A stretch of DNA of 64,000 bases from an uncultured Massilia sp. (GCF_913773735.1 NZ_CAJYEB010000001.1:26437-90436), one strand, 5' to 3'; shown: positions 29,490 to 38,626, numbered from the stretch's first letter. Notes: generated by a model from the letters alone, not told the origin. Made by a program: numbers and translations.

Positions 29490-31574
29490 ATGACTACTAT
29501 CGACGCCGGCAATCCCCTCCTCGACTTTTCGGGCCTGCCCCGTTTCGACCTGATCCGCCCCGAACACGTGACGCCCGCGATCGAGCAATTGATCGCCGAG
29601 GCGCGCAGCGTGGTGCAGGCGCTGGAAGCGCCCGCCGACGGCGTCACCTGGGACAATTTCGTGGTCCCCCTCGAGGAAGCGACCGAACGCCTCGGCCGCG
29701 CCTGGGGCGTGGTGAACCACCTGAACCACGTGATGGACACGCCCGCGCTGCGCGCCACCTACAACGAGAACCAGCCGAAGGTGACCGAGTTCTGGACCGA
29801 GCTCGGCCAGAACGAGGCACTGTTCGACAAGTACAAGCAGCTGCGCGCCAATCCCGACTTCGTGCACCTGTCGCCGGCGCGCAAGCGCATCGTCGAGAAC
29901 GCCCTGCGCGACTTCCGCCTGGGCGGCGCCGAGCTGCCGGAAAAGCAGAAGGAACGCTTCGCCGAGATCCAGGAACAGCAGGCCGCCCTGTCGACCCGCT
30001 TTTCGGAGAACGTGCTGGACGCCACTAACGACTACAAGCTGCTGGTCGAGGACGAGGCCGAACTGGCCGGCCTGCCGGACGACGCCAGGGCCGCCGCCCG
30101 CGCCGCGGCCGAGCGCGACGGCAAGACCGGCTGGCAGTTCTCGCTGCACTTCCCGTCCTACTTCCCGGTGCTGCAGTTCGCCGACAGCCGCGCCCTGCGC
30201 GAGACGATCTACCGCGCCAACGCCACCAAGGCCTCCGAGATGGGCGCCGTGTTCTCGCAGGTCGAGAAGTGGGACAACACCTCGAACATCGCGCAACTGC
30301 TGCGACTGCGCGACGAGGAAGCCAAGCTGCTCGATTTCAAGAGCTTCGCCAACGTCTCGCTCGAGCCGAAGATGGCCGAGAGCCCCGAGCACGTGATCGA
30401 ATTCCTGGAAGACCTGGCGCGCCGCGCCCGCCCGTACGCCGAGAAGGACCTGGCCGAGCTGCGCGCCTTCGCGAAGGACGAGCTGGGCCTGGACGAGATG
30501 CAGGCCTGGGACGTCGCCTACGCCTCGGAAAAGCTGCGCGAGAAGCGCTACGCCTTCTCGGCCCAGGAAGTGAAGGAATACTTCCCCGAGCACAAGGTCG
30601 TGGCCGGCCTGTTCGGCGTCATTGCGAAACTGTTCGACGTGACCATCGCCCCGGACGAGGCGCCGGTCTGGCATCCGGACGTGCGCTTCTTCCGCATCGA
30701 GAAACAGGGCCAGCTCATCGGCCAGTTCTACCTCGACCTGTATGCCCGCGCCGGCAAGGGCCAGGGCGCCTGGATGGACGACGCGCGCGGCCGCAGGCTG
30801 ACCACGGGCGGCATCGTGCAGACGCCGATCGCCTACCTGACCTGCAACTTCACGCCGCCGGCCGAGGTCGACGGCAAGCTCCAGCCGTCGCTGTTCACGC
30901 ACGACGAAGTGACCACGCTGTTCCACGAATTCGGCCACGGCCTGCACCACATGCTGACCGAGGTCGACGAGCTGTCGGTGTCCGGCATTTCCGGCGTCGA
31001 GTGGGACGCCGTGGAACTGCCGTCGCAGTTCATGGAAAACTTCTGCTGGGAGTGGGACGTCCTGCAGGGCATGACGGCGCACGTGAAGACGGGCGCGCCG
31101 CTGCCGCGCGCGCTGTACGACAAGATGCTGGCCGCGAAGAACTTCCAGTCCGGCATGCAGACGCTGCGCCAGGTCGAGTTCTCGCTGATCGACATGCACC
31201 TGCACTACGACTTCGACCCGAACAGCCAGCAGACCGTGCAGCAGCTGGTCGACGACGTGCGCAGCAAGTTCGCGGTGCTGGTCCCGCCCTCGTTCAACCG
31301 CTTCCAGCATTCGTTCGGCCACATCTTCGCCGGCGGCTACGCGGCGGGCTACTACAGCTACAAGTGGGCGGAAGTGCTGTCGGCCGACGCCTATGCGGCG
31401 TTCGAGGAAGCGGTCGAAGCCGGCGGCGGCGCGCTGGACGAGACGGGCAAGCGCTTCCACCGCGAGATCCTGTCGGTGGGCGGCTCGCGCCCGGCCCTAG
31501 AATCGTTCAGGGCCTTCCGCGGCCGCGAACCGCAGATCGACGCGCTGCTGCGCCACAACGGCATGCAGGCCTGA
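29490..31574 (+). CDS. prlC: Oligopeptidase A (M3 family zinc peptidase)
   Basis: The 694-residue protein is close to E. coli OpdA/PrlC in length. The zinc-binding motif HEFGH lies near residue 478 in TLFHEFGHGLHHML, with the third ligand Glu in the VEWDAVELPSQFMENF region and the substrate-binding tail FNRFQHSFGHIFAGGYAAGY. It degrades short peptides and cleaved signal peptides in the cytosol. AAGGAA lies 8 nt before the ATG. It is 86 nt downstream of folD and followed by a strong GC palindrome. Confidence 0.97.
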   Translation: MTTIDAGNPLLDFSGLPRFDLIRPEHVTPAIEQLIAEARSVVQALEAPADGVTWDNFVVPLEEATERLGRAWGVVNHLNHVMDTPALRATYNENQPKVTEFWTELGQNEALFDKYKQLRANPDFVHLSPARKRIVENALRDFRLGGAELPEKQKERFAEIQEQQAALSTRFSENVLDATNDYKLLVEDEAELAGLPDDARAAARAAAERDGKTGWQFSLHFPSYFPVLQFADSRALRETIYRANATKASEMGAVFSQVEKWDNTSNIAQLLRLRDEEAKLLDFKSFANVSLEPKMAESPEHVIEFLEDLARRARPYAEKDLAELRAFAKDELGLDEMQAWDVAYASEKLREKRYAFSAQEVKEYFPEHKVVAGLFGVIAKLFDVTIAPDEAPVWHPDVRFFRIEKQGQLIGQFYLDLYARAGKGQGAWMDDARGRRLTTGGIVQTPIAYLTCNFTPPAEVDGKLQPSLFTHDEVTTLFHEFGHGLHHMLTEVDELSVSGISGVEWDAVELPSQFMENFCWEWDVLQGMTAHVKTGAPLPRALYDKMLAAKNFQSGMQTLRQVEFSLIDMHLHYDFDPNSQQTVQQLVDDVRSKFAVLVPPSFNRFQHSFGHIFAGGYAAGYYSYKWAEVLSADAYAAFEEAVEAGGGALDETGKRFHREILSVGGSRPALESFRAFRGREPQIDALLRHNGMQA

Positions 31575-31588
31575 TACCAGCCAGACAA

Positions 31589-31622
31589 GGCCCCGGGCCG
31601 GCCGCGCGGCCGGCCCGGGGCC
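31589..31622. repeat. 34-bp GC palindrome (15-bp stem) after prlC
   Basis: GGCCCCGGGCCGGCC, a GCGC centre and its exact complement give a continuous 34-bp palindrome 15 nt after the prlC stop. There is no T-tract, so it is not a standard terminator, but a hairpin this stable could pause polymerase or protect the 3' end. holC starts 17 nt later. Confidence 0.85.
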
Positions 31623-31638
31623 CGACGATGGACCCGCC

Positions 31639-32064
31639 ATGACCCGCATCGATTTCCATACCAATATCCCCGACAAGCTCGGCTACGCCTGCCGTCTGGC
31701 GCGCAAGGCCTATGCGGCGCGCGCCAAGGTGGTGCTGCTGGCCGACGGCCCGGCCCAGGCCGCGCAGCTGAACGAGGCGCTGTGGACGCTGTCCGGCACC
31801 GACTTCATCCCGCACGTGATGGCCGGCGACCCGCTGGCGCCGGAAACGCCGGTGATCGTCACCTTCGACGAGGCCGCCGCACTGCCGCACCGCGACATGC
31901 TGGTCAACCTGACGCGCCGCACGCCGGCCGGCTTCGACAGCTTCGCGCGCGTGTTCGAGATCATCTCCACCGACGAGGAGGACGCCGCCGCCGGGCGCGC
32001 GCGCTACGTCGCCTACAAGCGCCAGCAGTATCCGCTGACGCACTTCGTGGCGGGGCAATCGTGA
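31639..32064 (+). CDS. holC: DNA polymerase III, chi subunit
   Basis: The 141-residue protein fits HolC in length and pattern: MTRIDFHTNIPDKLGYACRL at the start, KVVLLADGPAQAAQLNEALW, DFIPHVMAGD and RARYVAYKRQQYPLTHF at the end. Chi links the clamp loader (through psi) to SSB on the lagging strand. Its TGA overlaps the GTG of the following gene. The gene lies downstream of prlC, probably in the same folD-prlC-holC transcript unless the 34-bp palindrome stops it. Confidence 0.9.
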   Translation: MTRIDFHTNIPDKLGYACRLARKAYAARAKVVLLADGPAQAAQLNEALWTLSGTDFIPHVMAGDPLAPETPVIVTFDEAAALPHRDMLVNLTRRTPAGFDSFARVFEIISTDEEDAAAGRARYVAYKRQQYPLTHFVAGQS

Positions 32065-32534
32065 GCGACGCGCGCGCCTTCGACGAAAGCATCCCGGTCC
32101 TGACCGAGGTGGTGCAGGACCCGGCGCCGGTGCAAGCGATTCCGTCGGTCGCCGCGGTCGCGGCGTCCCTGCAGGCCGACGATATTCCGGTGCTGGCGCC
32201 GGAGGATGCGATCGTGGTGGGGGCGCCGCAGCCCGAGCCGCTGCGCGAGCCGGCGCCCGAGCCGGCACCGACGCCGGCCGCCCGCATCGGCGCCCTCGAC
32301 GACGACGCCTGGCGCGCGCTGGAGGAGCGCCTGGTCGCGCGCGTGCTCGACCGCCTGCAGGACCGCGTGGAACTGGTGCTGGAAGACCAGGTACGCAGCA
32401 GCATGGCGCCGGTGATCGACCACGTGGTCGCGCGCCTGGCCGCCGACCTGCGCGACGGGCTGCGCCAGACCGTCGAACAGGTGGTCGAACGCGCCGTCGC
32501 GCAGGAACTGGCGCACTTGAAATCGCGTACCTGA
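32061..32534 (+). CDS. Hypothetical acidic protein, DUF2486-like
   Basis: It starts at a GTG in the holC stop (GTGA). The 157-residue product has a Pro/Glu/Ala-rich N-terminal half (PEPLREPAPEPAPTPA) and a helical, coiled-coil-like C-terminal half (VLDRLQDRVELVLEDQV, then LRDGLRQTVEQVVERAVAQ). This layout and its place right after holC recall the DUF2486 proteins of Burkholderiales. The C-terminal helix is reminiscent of pole or polymer-forming small proteins. Function unknown; tight coupling suggests a link with HolC or simply shared expression. Confidence 0.65.
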   Translation: MSDARAFDESIPVLTEVVQDPAPVQAIPSVAAVAASLQADDIPVLAPEDAIVVGAPQPEPLREPAPEPAPTPAARIGALDDDAWRALEERLVARVLDRLQDRVELVLEDQVRSSMAPVIDHVVARLAADLRDGLRQTVEQVVERAVAQELAHLKSRT

Positions 32535-32554
32535 ATTGCGTATCCGAGGTGACC

Positions 32555-32600
32555 TCCCTGAAGTCACTTCCCTGAAGTCACTTCCCTGAAGTGACGTCCC
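32555..32600. repeat. 14-bp tandem repeat, about 3.3 copies
   Basis: TCCCTGAAGTCACT repeats at 32555, 32569 and 32583 (third copy ends TGACG) and begins again at 32597. It lies 20 bp after the DUF2486-like gene and about 210 bp upstream of the binding-protein gene. GTCAC/GTGAC alternation gives some dyad character. Confidence 0.85.
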
Positions 32601-32809
32601 TGGATGCGCGCACCGGCCGGCGTCATGCCGGTCCCGCGCGCGGGCCATTGCGGGGCGGCGGCGCACCCCGTCCGTGCAGCGCGACGCCGCCCGCAGCTTT
32701 CTCTTTCCCGAGGCTTTGCCAAGCCGGCAAATTGCTGTAACTTTGCCTTGCGCAACTACGTTACGGCCGCAGCCAGCACGCCGTGTCCACCATCCTTGGA
32801 GAGAATTCG

Positions 32810-33946
32810 ATGCAGCTCACCACCAGACTCGTTCCCATCGCCGTCGCCCTCGCCTGCGCCCTCCCGGCCGGCGCGCAGCAGGTCGTCAAGATCGGCCACG
32901 TGGCGCCGATCTCCGGCCCCAGCGCCCACCTCGGCAAGGACATGGAAAACGCCGCGCGCATGGCGATCGACGAACTGAGCGCCAAGGGTTTTGCGATCAA
33001 CGGCCAGAAGGTCACGCTGCAGCTGGTGGCCGAGGACGACGGCGCCGATCCCAAGCAGGGCACGGCGGTGGCGCAGAAGCTGGTCGACGCCCACGTCAAC
33101 GGCGTGATCGGCCACCTGAACTCGGGCACCTCGGTGCCGGCGTCGAAGATCTACCACGACGCCGGCATCGTGCAGATCTCGCCGGCGACGACGTCGCCCC
33201 GCTACACGCGCCAGGGCTTCCCCGGCGCCTTCCGCACCGTCGCCAGCGACGCCAAGCTGGGCGGCACGCTGAGCAAGTACGCGATCGAGACGCTCAAGGT
33301 CAGGAACATCGCCGTCATCGACGACCGCAGCACCTACGGCCAGGGCGTGGCCGACGAATTCGTGAAAGGCACGAAGAAGCCCGGCATCAAGGTCGTCGCG
33401 CGCGAATTCACCAGCCCCACCGCGACCGACTACACCGCCATCCTTACCGCGATCAAGGCCAGGAAGCCGGACCTGATCTTCTTCGGCGGCATGGATTCCG
33501 TGGCCGGCCCCATGCTCAAGCAGATCAAGGCGCTGGGCATCAACGTGTTCTTCATGGGCGGCGACGGCATGTGCACGAATTCGCTGGCACGCCTGGCCGG
33601 CGACGGCCTGGTCGACGGCAAGGTGGTCTGCGCCGAAGCCGGCGGCGTGCAGGGTCCGCAGGAAAAGGGGATGGACGACTTCCGCGCCCGCTACAAGAAG
33701 AAGTTCAACATGGACGTGCAGCTGTACGCGCCCTACGTCTACGACTCGGTGATGGTGATGGCCACCGCCATGCAGAACGCGAAATCCGCCGATCCGGCCA
33801 GGTACCTGCCGGCGCTGAAGGCCATCAAGTACGAGGGCGTGACCGGCACCATCCAGTTCGATCAGTACGGCGACATCAAGGACGGCGCGCTGACGCTGTT
33901 CACCTACAAGGGCGGCCAGCGGAACAAGCTGGACGTGATCCGCTGA
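32810..33946 (+). CDS. Branched-chain amino acid ABC transporter substrate-binding protein (LivJ/LivK type)
   Basis: The 378-residue precursor has a signal peptide cut after PAGAQ (about residue 23), then VVKIGHVAPISGPSAHLGKD, the typical start of the Peripla_BP_6 fold, and blocks such as VIGHLNSGTSVPASKIYHDAGI and DLIFFGGMDSVAGPM. It would bind a branched-chain or other hydrophobic amino acid, or an aromatic acid, in the periplasm. GGAGAG lies 7 nt before the ATG. No permease or ATPase genes are adjacent, so it is an orphan that must use a transporter encoded elsewhere. Confidence 0.92.
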   Translation: MQLTTRLVPIAVALACALPAGAQQVVKIGHVAPISGPSAHLGKDMENAARMAIDELSAKGFAINGQKVTLQLVAEDDGADPKQGTAVAQKLVDAHVNGVIGHLNSGTSVPASKIYHDAGIVQISPATTSPRYTRQGFPGAFRTVASDAKLGGTLSKYAIETLKVRNIAVIDDRSTYGQGVADEFVKGTKKPGIKVVAREFTSPTATDYTAILTAIKARKPDLIFFGGMDSVAGPMLKQIKALGINVFFMGGDGMCTNSLARLAGDGLVDGKVVCAEAGGVQGPQEKGMDDFRARYKKKFNMDVQLYAPYVYDSVMVMATAMQNAKSADPARYLPALKAIKYEGVTGTIQFDQYGDIKDGALTLFTYKGGQRNKLDVIR

Positions 33947-33973
33947 CCGGCGTTGCCATTGGCAGGGGCGCCG

Positions 33974-35152
33974 TCAGGCCGTCCCGCGCTGGAATTCCCC
34001 GTGCAGCCGGCGTGCGGCCGGCGAATCGAACAGGGCGGCGAGCCGCGCCCGCGCCGTCATCCGGCGGAACGCCCCGCGCTGCGCCGGATCGCCGGCGTCG
34101 TGCATCGTCTCCGTCATCCATGCGCTGAACTCCTGGTAGCGCCAGATGCGCGGCAGGACCGTCTCCGAGTAGGCGTCCAGCGCACGCGTATCCCCCTCGC
34201 GCACGGCCGCCACCAGGGCCTGCCCCAGCACATCGACGTCGTACAGCGCCAGGTTCATTCCCTTGGCGCCCGTCGGCGGAACGAGGTGGGCGGCGTCGCC
34301 GGCAAGGAACAGCCGGCGGTGCTGCATCGGCGCATGCACGACACTGCGCAGGGGGATGACCTCCTTGTCGTGGACCACGACATTGGCGATCGCCGCATCG
34401 CCCATGCGCAGGCGGATCTCGTCCCACAGGCGTTGGTCCGGCCAGTCCTGCGCCGTGTCGCTGAGCGCGCACTGCAGGTAGTAGCGGCTGCGCTGCAGAC
34501 CGCGCGGGAGCTGCGCCACGAAGCCGCGGTCGCTGACGCCCATGACCGGATGACCGGCGACGGGCGCCTCGACCAGGGCGGCGAGCCAGGCGTAGCCGAA
34601 TTCGTGGCTGGTCTTCGCCAGCACGCCGTGCGGGATCGCGGCGCGGCTGACGCCGCGGTTACCGTCGCAGCCGACCACGTAGTCGCAATCGAGCGCATGC
34701 GCGCCGCCGGCGTCGGTGTAGAGGACCTGCGCCCGGCCCTCGCCGTCGTTGCGGATGACGACGTCCGCGACACCGAAGCGGACGTCGCCCGCGCGCGCGT
34801 CGACCAGTTCGCGCAACAGGTTGTTGACGAGCATCTGCTGGGTGCAGAAGCGGCCCGGGCTGCCGTCCTCGGCGGCCATCTCGAGGATGTGGCTGGCGCC
34901 GTCGATGCGGTAGTCGATCGACTGCGCGACCGGGCCGCCCAGCAGCCGTTCGGCCAGCCCCCAGCGTTCGAACATGCGCACGCCGCGTGCCTCGACGACG
35001 CCGGCGCGCTGGCGCATCTCGACGTAGGCGCGTTCGCGCCGTTCCAGCACGACGCAGGCCACGCCGGACAGGTGCAGGAAGGTGGCGAGCGCCAGTCCCG
35101 ACACGCCGCCGCCGACGATCGCGACGCGCGTGTCTTCGCGGGATGGATTCAT
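33974..35152 (-). CDS. FAD-dependent aromatic hydroxylase, 4-hydroxybenzoate 3-monooxygenase (PobA)-like
   Basis: The 392-residue protein has the class A flavoprotein hydroxylase motifs: GGGVSGLALATFL (FAD ADP site, residues 14-26), the NADPH/FAD DG motif VVGCDGNRGVSR (about 160) and LAGDAAHLVPPTGAKGMNL (about 282), characteristic of PHBH. The length matches PobA (394). It would turn 4-hydroxybenzoate into protocatechuate, or act on a related aromatic acid. A TetR-family gene is divergent; most known pobA regulators are AraC or IclR type, so the substrate may differ. It converges with the binding-protein gene, 27 nt apart. Confidence 0.82.
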   Translation of the reverse strand: MNPSREDTRVAIVGGGVSGLALATFLHLSGVACVVLERRERAYVEMRQRAGVVEARGVRMFERWGLAERLLGGPVAQSIDYRIDGASHILEMAAEDGSPGRFCTQQMLVNNLLRELVDARAGDVRFGVADVVIRNDGEGRAQVLYTDAGGAHALDCDYVVGCDGNRGVSRAAIPHGVLAKTSHEFGYAWLAALVEAPVAGHPVMGVSDRGFVAQLPRGLQRSRYYLQCALSDTAQDWPDQRLWDEIRLRMGDAAIANVVVHDKEVIPLRSVVHAPMQHRRLFLAGDAAHLVPPTGAKGMNLALYDVDVLGQALVAAVREGDTRALDAYSETVLPRIWRYQEFSAWMTETMHDAGDPAQRGAFRRMTARARLAALFDSPAARRLHGEFQRGTA

Positions 35153-35194
35153 GGTGTTTCCTTTCGCTTCAGGTTGATTTCCAGGAGCGAAAAG

Positions 35195-35216
35195 AATATA
35201 AGTATTTATTTACATT
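35195..35216. promoter_or_regulatory. AT-rich imperfect palindrome between pobA-like and tetR genes
   Basis: The 22-bp segment (AATATAAGTA...TTTACATT) matches its own complement in 8 of 11 pairs. It is the only AT-rich part of the 96-bp divergent gap, the expected place for a TetR operator over both promoters. Confidence 0.45.
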
Positions 35217-35248
35217 CGATAGTCACATTCCGGACCGGAGGCCGACGG

Positions 35249-35866
35249 ATGCCGCGCAAGCTCGATATCTCCTTGAAAAAGCAGCCGAAACAGGCACGCG
35301 CGATCGCCACGGTCGATGCCATCGTCGAAGCGGCCACTTACATTCTGAAGCGGCACGGGGCCGCGGGATTCACCGCCAACAAGGTGGCGGACAAGGCGGG
35401 CGTGAACATCGCGTCCTTCTACCAGTACTTTCCGAACAAGGAGGCGCTGCTGTTCCACGTCGCCACGCTGACCTGGGACCGGCAGCTCGCGCAACTGGCG
35501 CCCGTCCTCGCGCGCGGCGGCCAGGACCACGCGGCCAAGCTCAGGGAGTTCATCCGCATGTTCTTCGCGGTCGAGGCGGCCGAGGCCGACCTGCGCCGGG
35601 CGCTAAGGATCGCCGCCGTCGAACTGAAGGATACGGCGCAATTCCGGGAACTGATGGACGAGGGCGCGGCGCTCACCCGGACGTTCATCGAAGACGCGCT
35701 GCGGGAACGCGCGCCGGGCGATCTCTCCTTCGACGTCCGCTTCATCGTGCTGCTGACGACGAGTTTTGCGGAGAGGACGACGGACGAGGGTACGTCGGAC
35801 GCCGAGTTGATGCGCCAGGCCGACCTGCTGGCGGACATGCTGATCGGTCATTACGGCATTGCGTAG
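35249..35866 (+). CDS. TetR-family regulator, likely of the PobA-like hydroxylase
   Basis: The 205-residue protein has the TetR_N HTH at about 20-65 (YILKRHGAAGFTANKVAD then AGVNIASFYQYFPNKEALL) and a helical C-terminal effector domain. GGAG lies 8 nt before the ATG. Its divergence from the hydroxylase with 96 bp between suggests it represses that gene and itself until an aromatic ligand binds. The frame is open far upstream, but only this start gives a TetR N-terminus. Confidence 0.88.
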   Translation: MPRKLDISLKKQPKQARAIATVDAIVEAATYILKRHGAAGFTANKVADKAGVNIASFYQYFPNKEALLFHVATLTWDRQLAQLAPVLARGGQDHAAKLREFIRMFFAVEAAEADLRRALRIAAVELKDTAQFRELMDEGAALTRTFIEDALRERAPGDLSFDVRFIVLLTTSFAERTTDEGTSDAELMRQADLLADMLIGHYGIA

Positions 35867-35889
35867 AGCGCGTCCCGCCCGCGCAAACG

Positions 35890-35925
35890 AACAGCGCGCC
35901 TCGCGATCGCGACGGCGCGCCGTTT
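35890..35925. terminator. Possible bidirectional hairpin between tetR and cytochrome c genes
   Basis: AACAGCGCGCC and GGCGCGCCGTT can pair with one mismatch around 13 nt and are followed by TTT. It lies between converging gene ends. Confidence 0.4.
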
Positions 35926-35962
35926 CAGGGACTGCCGGCCGGCCGCTTGGACGCGGCCATCT

Positions 35963-36271
35963 TCATTTCTGCGCCAGCACCCACTTGACCAGGCTGCGGG
36001 CCTCGGCTTCGCTCACCTGCGGGTTGGCCGGCATCGGCACCGGACCCCAGGTGCCCGAACCGCCCTTCATGACCTTCTGGACCAGCTTGTCCTCGGCGCC
36101 CTTCTGGCCCGCGTACTTCGCCGCCACGTCCTTGTAGGCCGGACCGACCACCTTGTTGGCGACAGCGTGGCAAGCCATGCAGTTCTTCGACTTGGCGAGA
36201 TCGGCTTGCGCGAATGCGCTGCCCGAGACCAGGGCGGAAGCTGCGACGAACAACATCAGGGACCGTTTCAT
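35963..36271 (-). CDS. Periplasmic c-type cytochrome (class I, c551/c552-like)
   Basis: The 102-residue precursor has a signal peptide ending GSAFAQ (about residue 21), the haem motif CMACH near residue 32 and a Met axial ligand in GPVPMPANP. The length and C-terminus (EARSLVKWVLAQK) match small class I cytochromes that carry electrons to oxidases or peroxidases. Two ATGs are adjacent; GGAG is 6 nt from the second (36271) and 3 nt from the first (36274), so I use the second. It is divergent from the small Trp-rich gene. Confidence 0.93.
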   Translation of the reverse strand: MKRSLMLFVAASALVSGSAFAQADLAKSKNCMACHAVANKVVGPAYKDVAAKYAGQKGAEDKLVQKVMKGGSGTWGPVPMPANPQVSEAEARSLVKWVLAQK

Positions 36272-36388
36272 CATTTTCTCCAGTGAAAGTGTTACGACAG
36301 AGATTCTAGCGCCTTTCCGCGCATGAAAGACCCCTGACAATACTCGGTAACGCCTGATACATCTTTTAGTTGACTCGAGAGTAAATTA

Positions 36389-36405
36389 GTGTTGCCAAGC
36401 AACAC
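36389..36405. promoter_or_regulatory. 17-bp perfect palindrome in the cytochrome c / small Trp-rich protein divergent region
   Basis: GTGTTGC-CAA-GCAACAC has 7-bp perfect arms. It lies 118 bp from the cytochrome start and 49 bp from the small gene start. A TTGACT at 36370 could be a rightward -35, which would place the palindrome over the -10 and start site. Candidate operator; factor unknown. Confidence 0.5.
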
Positions 36406-36453
36406 ATTTTCACCGGCAAATGCGCTAAGATGGGCCGCAGACAAGGAAGTCCC

Positions 36454-36678
36454 ATGCCCCTCATCCTCCTCATCGCCGCCCTAAGCATCCTGCGCTTCTT
36501 CGAAATCTGGCACTTCGCCCTCCTGTCGTGGTGGTGGATCGTCGGCCTGATGGCGGTCGCCTTCATCTGGTTCGAATTCATCGAAAAGATGCTGGGCCTC
36601 GACAAGCGCAAGGCCCACGACGTCGACGAAAAGCGCCGCCAGGAGCGCGTCAAGCAAAGCTTCACCAAACGTAAATAA
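36454..36678 (+). CDS. Small Trp-rich membrane protein (TIGR04438-like)
   Basis: The 74-residue protein is mostly two membrane segments with an unusual Trp cluster (FEIWHFALLSWWWIVGLMAV) and a basic, Lys/Arg/Glu-rich tail (DKRKAHDVDEKRRQERVKQ). This is the pattern of the TIGR04438 family found in Burkholderiales, function unknown. AAGGAAG lies 5 nt before the ATG at 36454; an upstream in-frame ATG at 36430 would overlap that site. It is followed by a large inverted repeat before ilvD. Confidence 0.8.
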   Translation: MPLILLIAALSILRFFEIWHFALLSWWWIVGLMAVAFIWFEFIEKMLGLDKRKAHDVDEKRRQERVKQSFTKRK

Positions 36679-36683
36679 CCATC

Positions 36684-36755
36684 AAACCGGGGTCAGAGCC
36701 CGATTTCGGGCAATTTCCAAAAACCGGGCTCTGACCCCGGCTCTGACCCCGGTTT
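36684..36755. repeat. Inverted repeat element, GGGGTCAGAGCCC family
   Basis: Outer arms AAACCGGGGTCAGAGCC (36684-36700) and GGCTCTGACCCCGGTTT (36739-36755) are perfectly complementary. A third copy of CGGGCTCTGACCCCGG overlaps the right arm (36724-36740). It lies between convergent gene ends, 9 nt from the ilvD stop, and may act as transcript end for both. Confidence 0.9.
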
Positions 36756-36763
36756 GGGGTTGA

Positions 36764-38626
36764 TCAACGTTTCAGTTGGGACAGGTCGCGCACTGCGCCG
36801 CGGTCGGCGGAGGTCGTCAGGGCGGCGTAGGCCTGCAACGCTTGCGAGACATAGCGTTCGCGGTCGACCGGTTGCCAGGCCGCGTCGCCGCGGTCTTCCA
36901 TGGCGGCGCGGCGGTGCGCCAGGTCTTCGGCGCTCACGCGCAGGTTGATCGTGCGCGCCGGGATGTCGATGTCGATCATGTCGCCCTCTTCCACCAGGCC
37001 GATCGCGCCGCCTTCCGCCGCTTCCGGCGAGGCGTGGCCGATCACCAGGCCCGACGAACCGCCCGAGAACCTGCCGTCCGTGAACAGCGCGCAGGCCTTG
37101 CCCAGCCCCTTCGACTTGATGTACGAGGTCGGGTACAGCATCTCCTGCATGCCCGGCCCGCCCTTCGGCCCCTCGTAGCGGATGATGACGACGTCGCCCG
37201 CGTGCACGGTGTCGCCCAGGATGCCCTCGACGGCCGCGTCCTGGCTCTCGAACACGCGCGCGCGCCCGGAGAACGTCAGGATGCTCTCGTCGACGCCCGC
37301 CGTCTTCACGATGCAGCCCTTCTCGGCGATGTTCCCGTACAGGACCGCCAGGCCGCCGTCCTGCGAGTAGGCGTGCGCGCGGTCGCGGATGCAGCCGGTC
37401 GTGCGATCCAGGTCCGCCGTGGCGTAGCGCTCGGACTGCGAGAACGCCACCTGGGTCGGCACGCCGCCCGGCGCCGCGCGGAACAGCTGGTGCACCGCCG
37501 GGTCGTCGCTCGCGCGGATATCGTATTTCTCGATCGCCTCGGCGATCGAGGCGCTGTGCACCGTCGGCAGCGAGGTGTCGAGCAGGCCGGCGCGCGCCAG
37601 CTCGCCCAGGATCGCGACGATGCCGCCGGCGCGGTGCACGTCCTCGATGTGGTACTTGTCGGTCATCGGCGCGACCTTGCACAGGCAGGGCACGTGGCGC
37701 GAGATGCGGTCGATGTCGGCCATCGTGAAGGCCACGCCCGCCTCGTGCGCGGCGGCCAGCAGGTGCAGCACGGTGTTGGTGGAGCCGCCCATCGACACGT
37801 CCAGCGCCATCGCGTTCTCGAACGCCGCCTTGGTGGCGATGCTGCGCGGGAGGACCGAATCATCGTCCTGCTCGTAGTGGCGCTTGGCGATCTCGACGAT
37901 CAGGCGGCCGGCGCGCAGGAACAGTTCCTTGCGGTCGGCGTGGGTGGCGACGATGGTGCCGTTGCCGGGCAAGGACAGGCCCAGCGCCTCGGTCAGGCAG
38001 TTCATCGAGTTGGCCGTGAACATGCCGGAACAGGAACCGCAGGTCGGACAGGCGGAGCGCTCGACTTCCGCCACGTCGGCGTCGGAGATGCGCGCGTCGC
38101 CGGCCTGGATCATCGCGTCGACCAGGTCCAGCTTGATGATCTTCTGCTTGTTGTCGACGACCTTCAGCACCTTGCCCGCCTCCATCGGGCCGCCCGACAC
38201 GAACACGACCGGGATGTTCAGGCGCATCGCGGCCATCAGCATGCCCGGGGTGATCTTGTCGCAGTTCGAGATGCAGACCATCGCATCGGCGCAGTGGGCG
38301 TTCACCATGTACTCGACCGAATCGGCGATCAGGTCGCGCGACGGCAGCGAGTACAGCATGCCGCCGTGGCCCATCGCGATGCCGTCGTCGACGGCGATGG
38401 TATTGAATTCCTTGGCCACGCCGCCGGCCGCCTCGATCTCGCGCGCGACCAGCTGGCCCAGGTCCTTCAGGTGCACGTGGCCCGGCACGAACTGGGTGAA
38501 GGAATTGACGACCGCGATGATCGGTTTCTCGAAGTCGCCATCCTTCATGCCGGTGGCGCGCCACAGGGCGCGCGCGCCGGCCATGTTGCGGCCCTGGGTG
38601 GTGGTTCGGGAACGGTAGGTCGGCAT
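36764..38626 (-). CDS. ilvD: Dihydroxy-acid dehydratase
   Basis: The 620-residue protein is the length of E. coli IlvD (616). Iron-sulphur Cys are in [12 protein letters not shown] and [15 protein letters not shown], with start [20 protein letters not shown]. It dehydrates dihydroxy-isovalerate and -methylvalerate in valine, leucine and isoleucine synthesis. AGGAGACGACC precedes the ATG at 38626; a longer frame to 38743 runs into the promoter and the divergent lysR. The divergent LysR gene is its likely regulator. Confidence 0.97.
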   Translation of the reverse strand: MPTYRSRTTTQGRNMAGARALWRATGMKDGDFEKPIIAVVNSFTQFVPGHVHLKDLGQLVAREIEAAGGVAKEFNTIAVDDGIAMGHGGMLYSLPSRDLIADSVEYMVNAHCADAMVCISNCDKITPGMLMAAMRLNIPVVFVSGGPMEAGKVLKVVDNKQKIIKLDLVDAMIQAGDARISDADVAEVERSACPTCGSCSGMFTANSMNCLTEALGLSLPGNGTIVATHADRKELFLRAGRLIVEIAKRHYEQDDDSVLPRSIATKAAFENAMALDVSMGGSTNTVLHLLAAAHEAGVAFTMADIDRISRHVPCLCKVAPMTDKYHIEDVHRAGGIVAILGELARAGLLDTSLPTVHSASIAEAIEKYDIRASDDPAVHQLFRAAPGGVPTQVAFSQSERYATADLDRTTGCIRDRAHAYSQDGGLAVLYGNIAEKGCIVKTAGVDESILTFSGRARVFESQDAAVEGILGDTVHAGDVVIIRYEGPKGGPGMQEMLYPTSYIKSKGLGKACALFTDGRFSGGSSGLVIGHASPEAAEGGAIGLVEEGDMIDIDIPARTINLRVSAEDLAHRRAAMEDRGDAAWQPVDRERYVSQALQAYAALTTSADRGAVRDLSQLKR

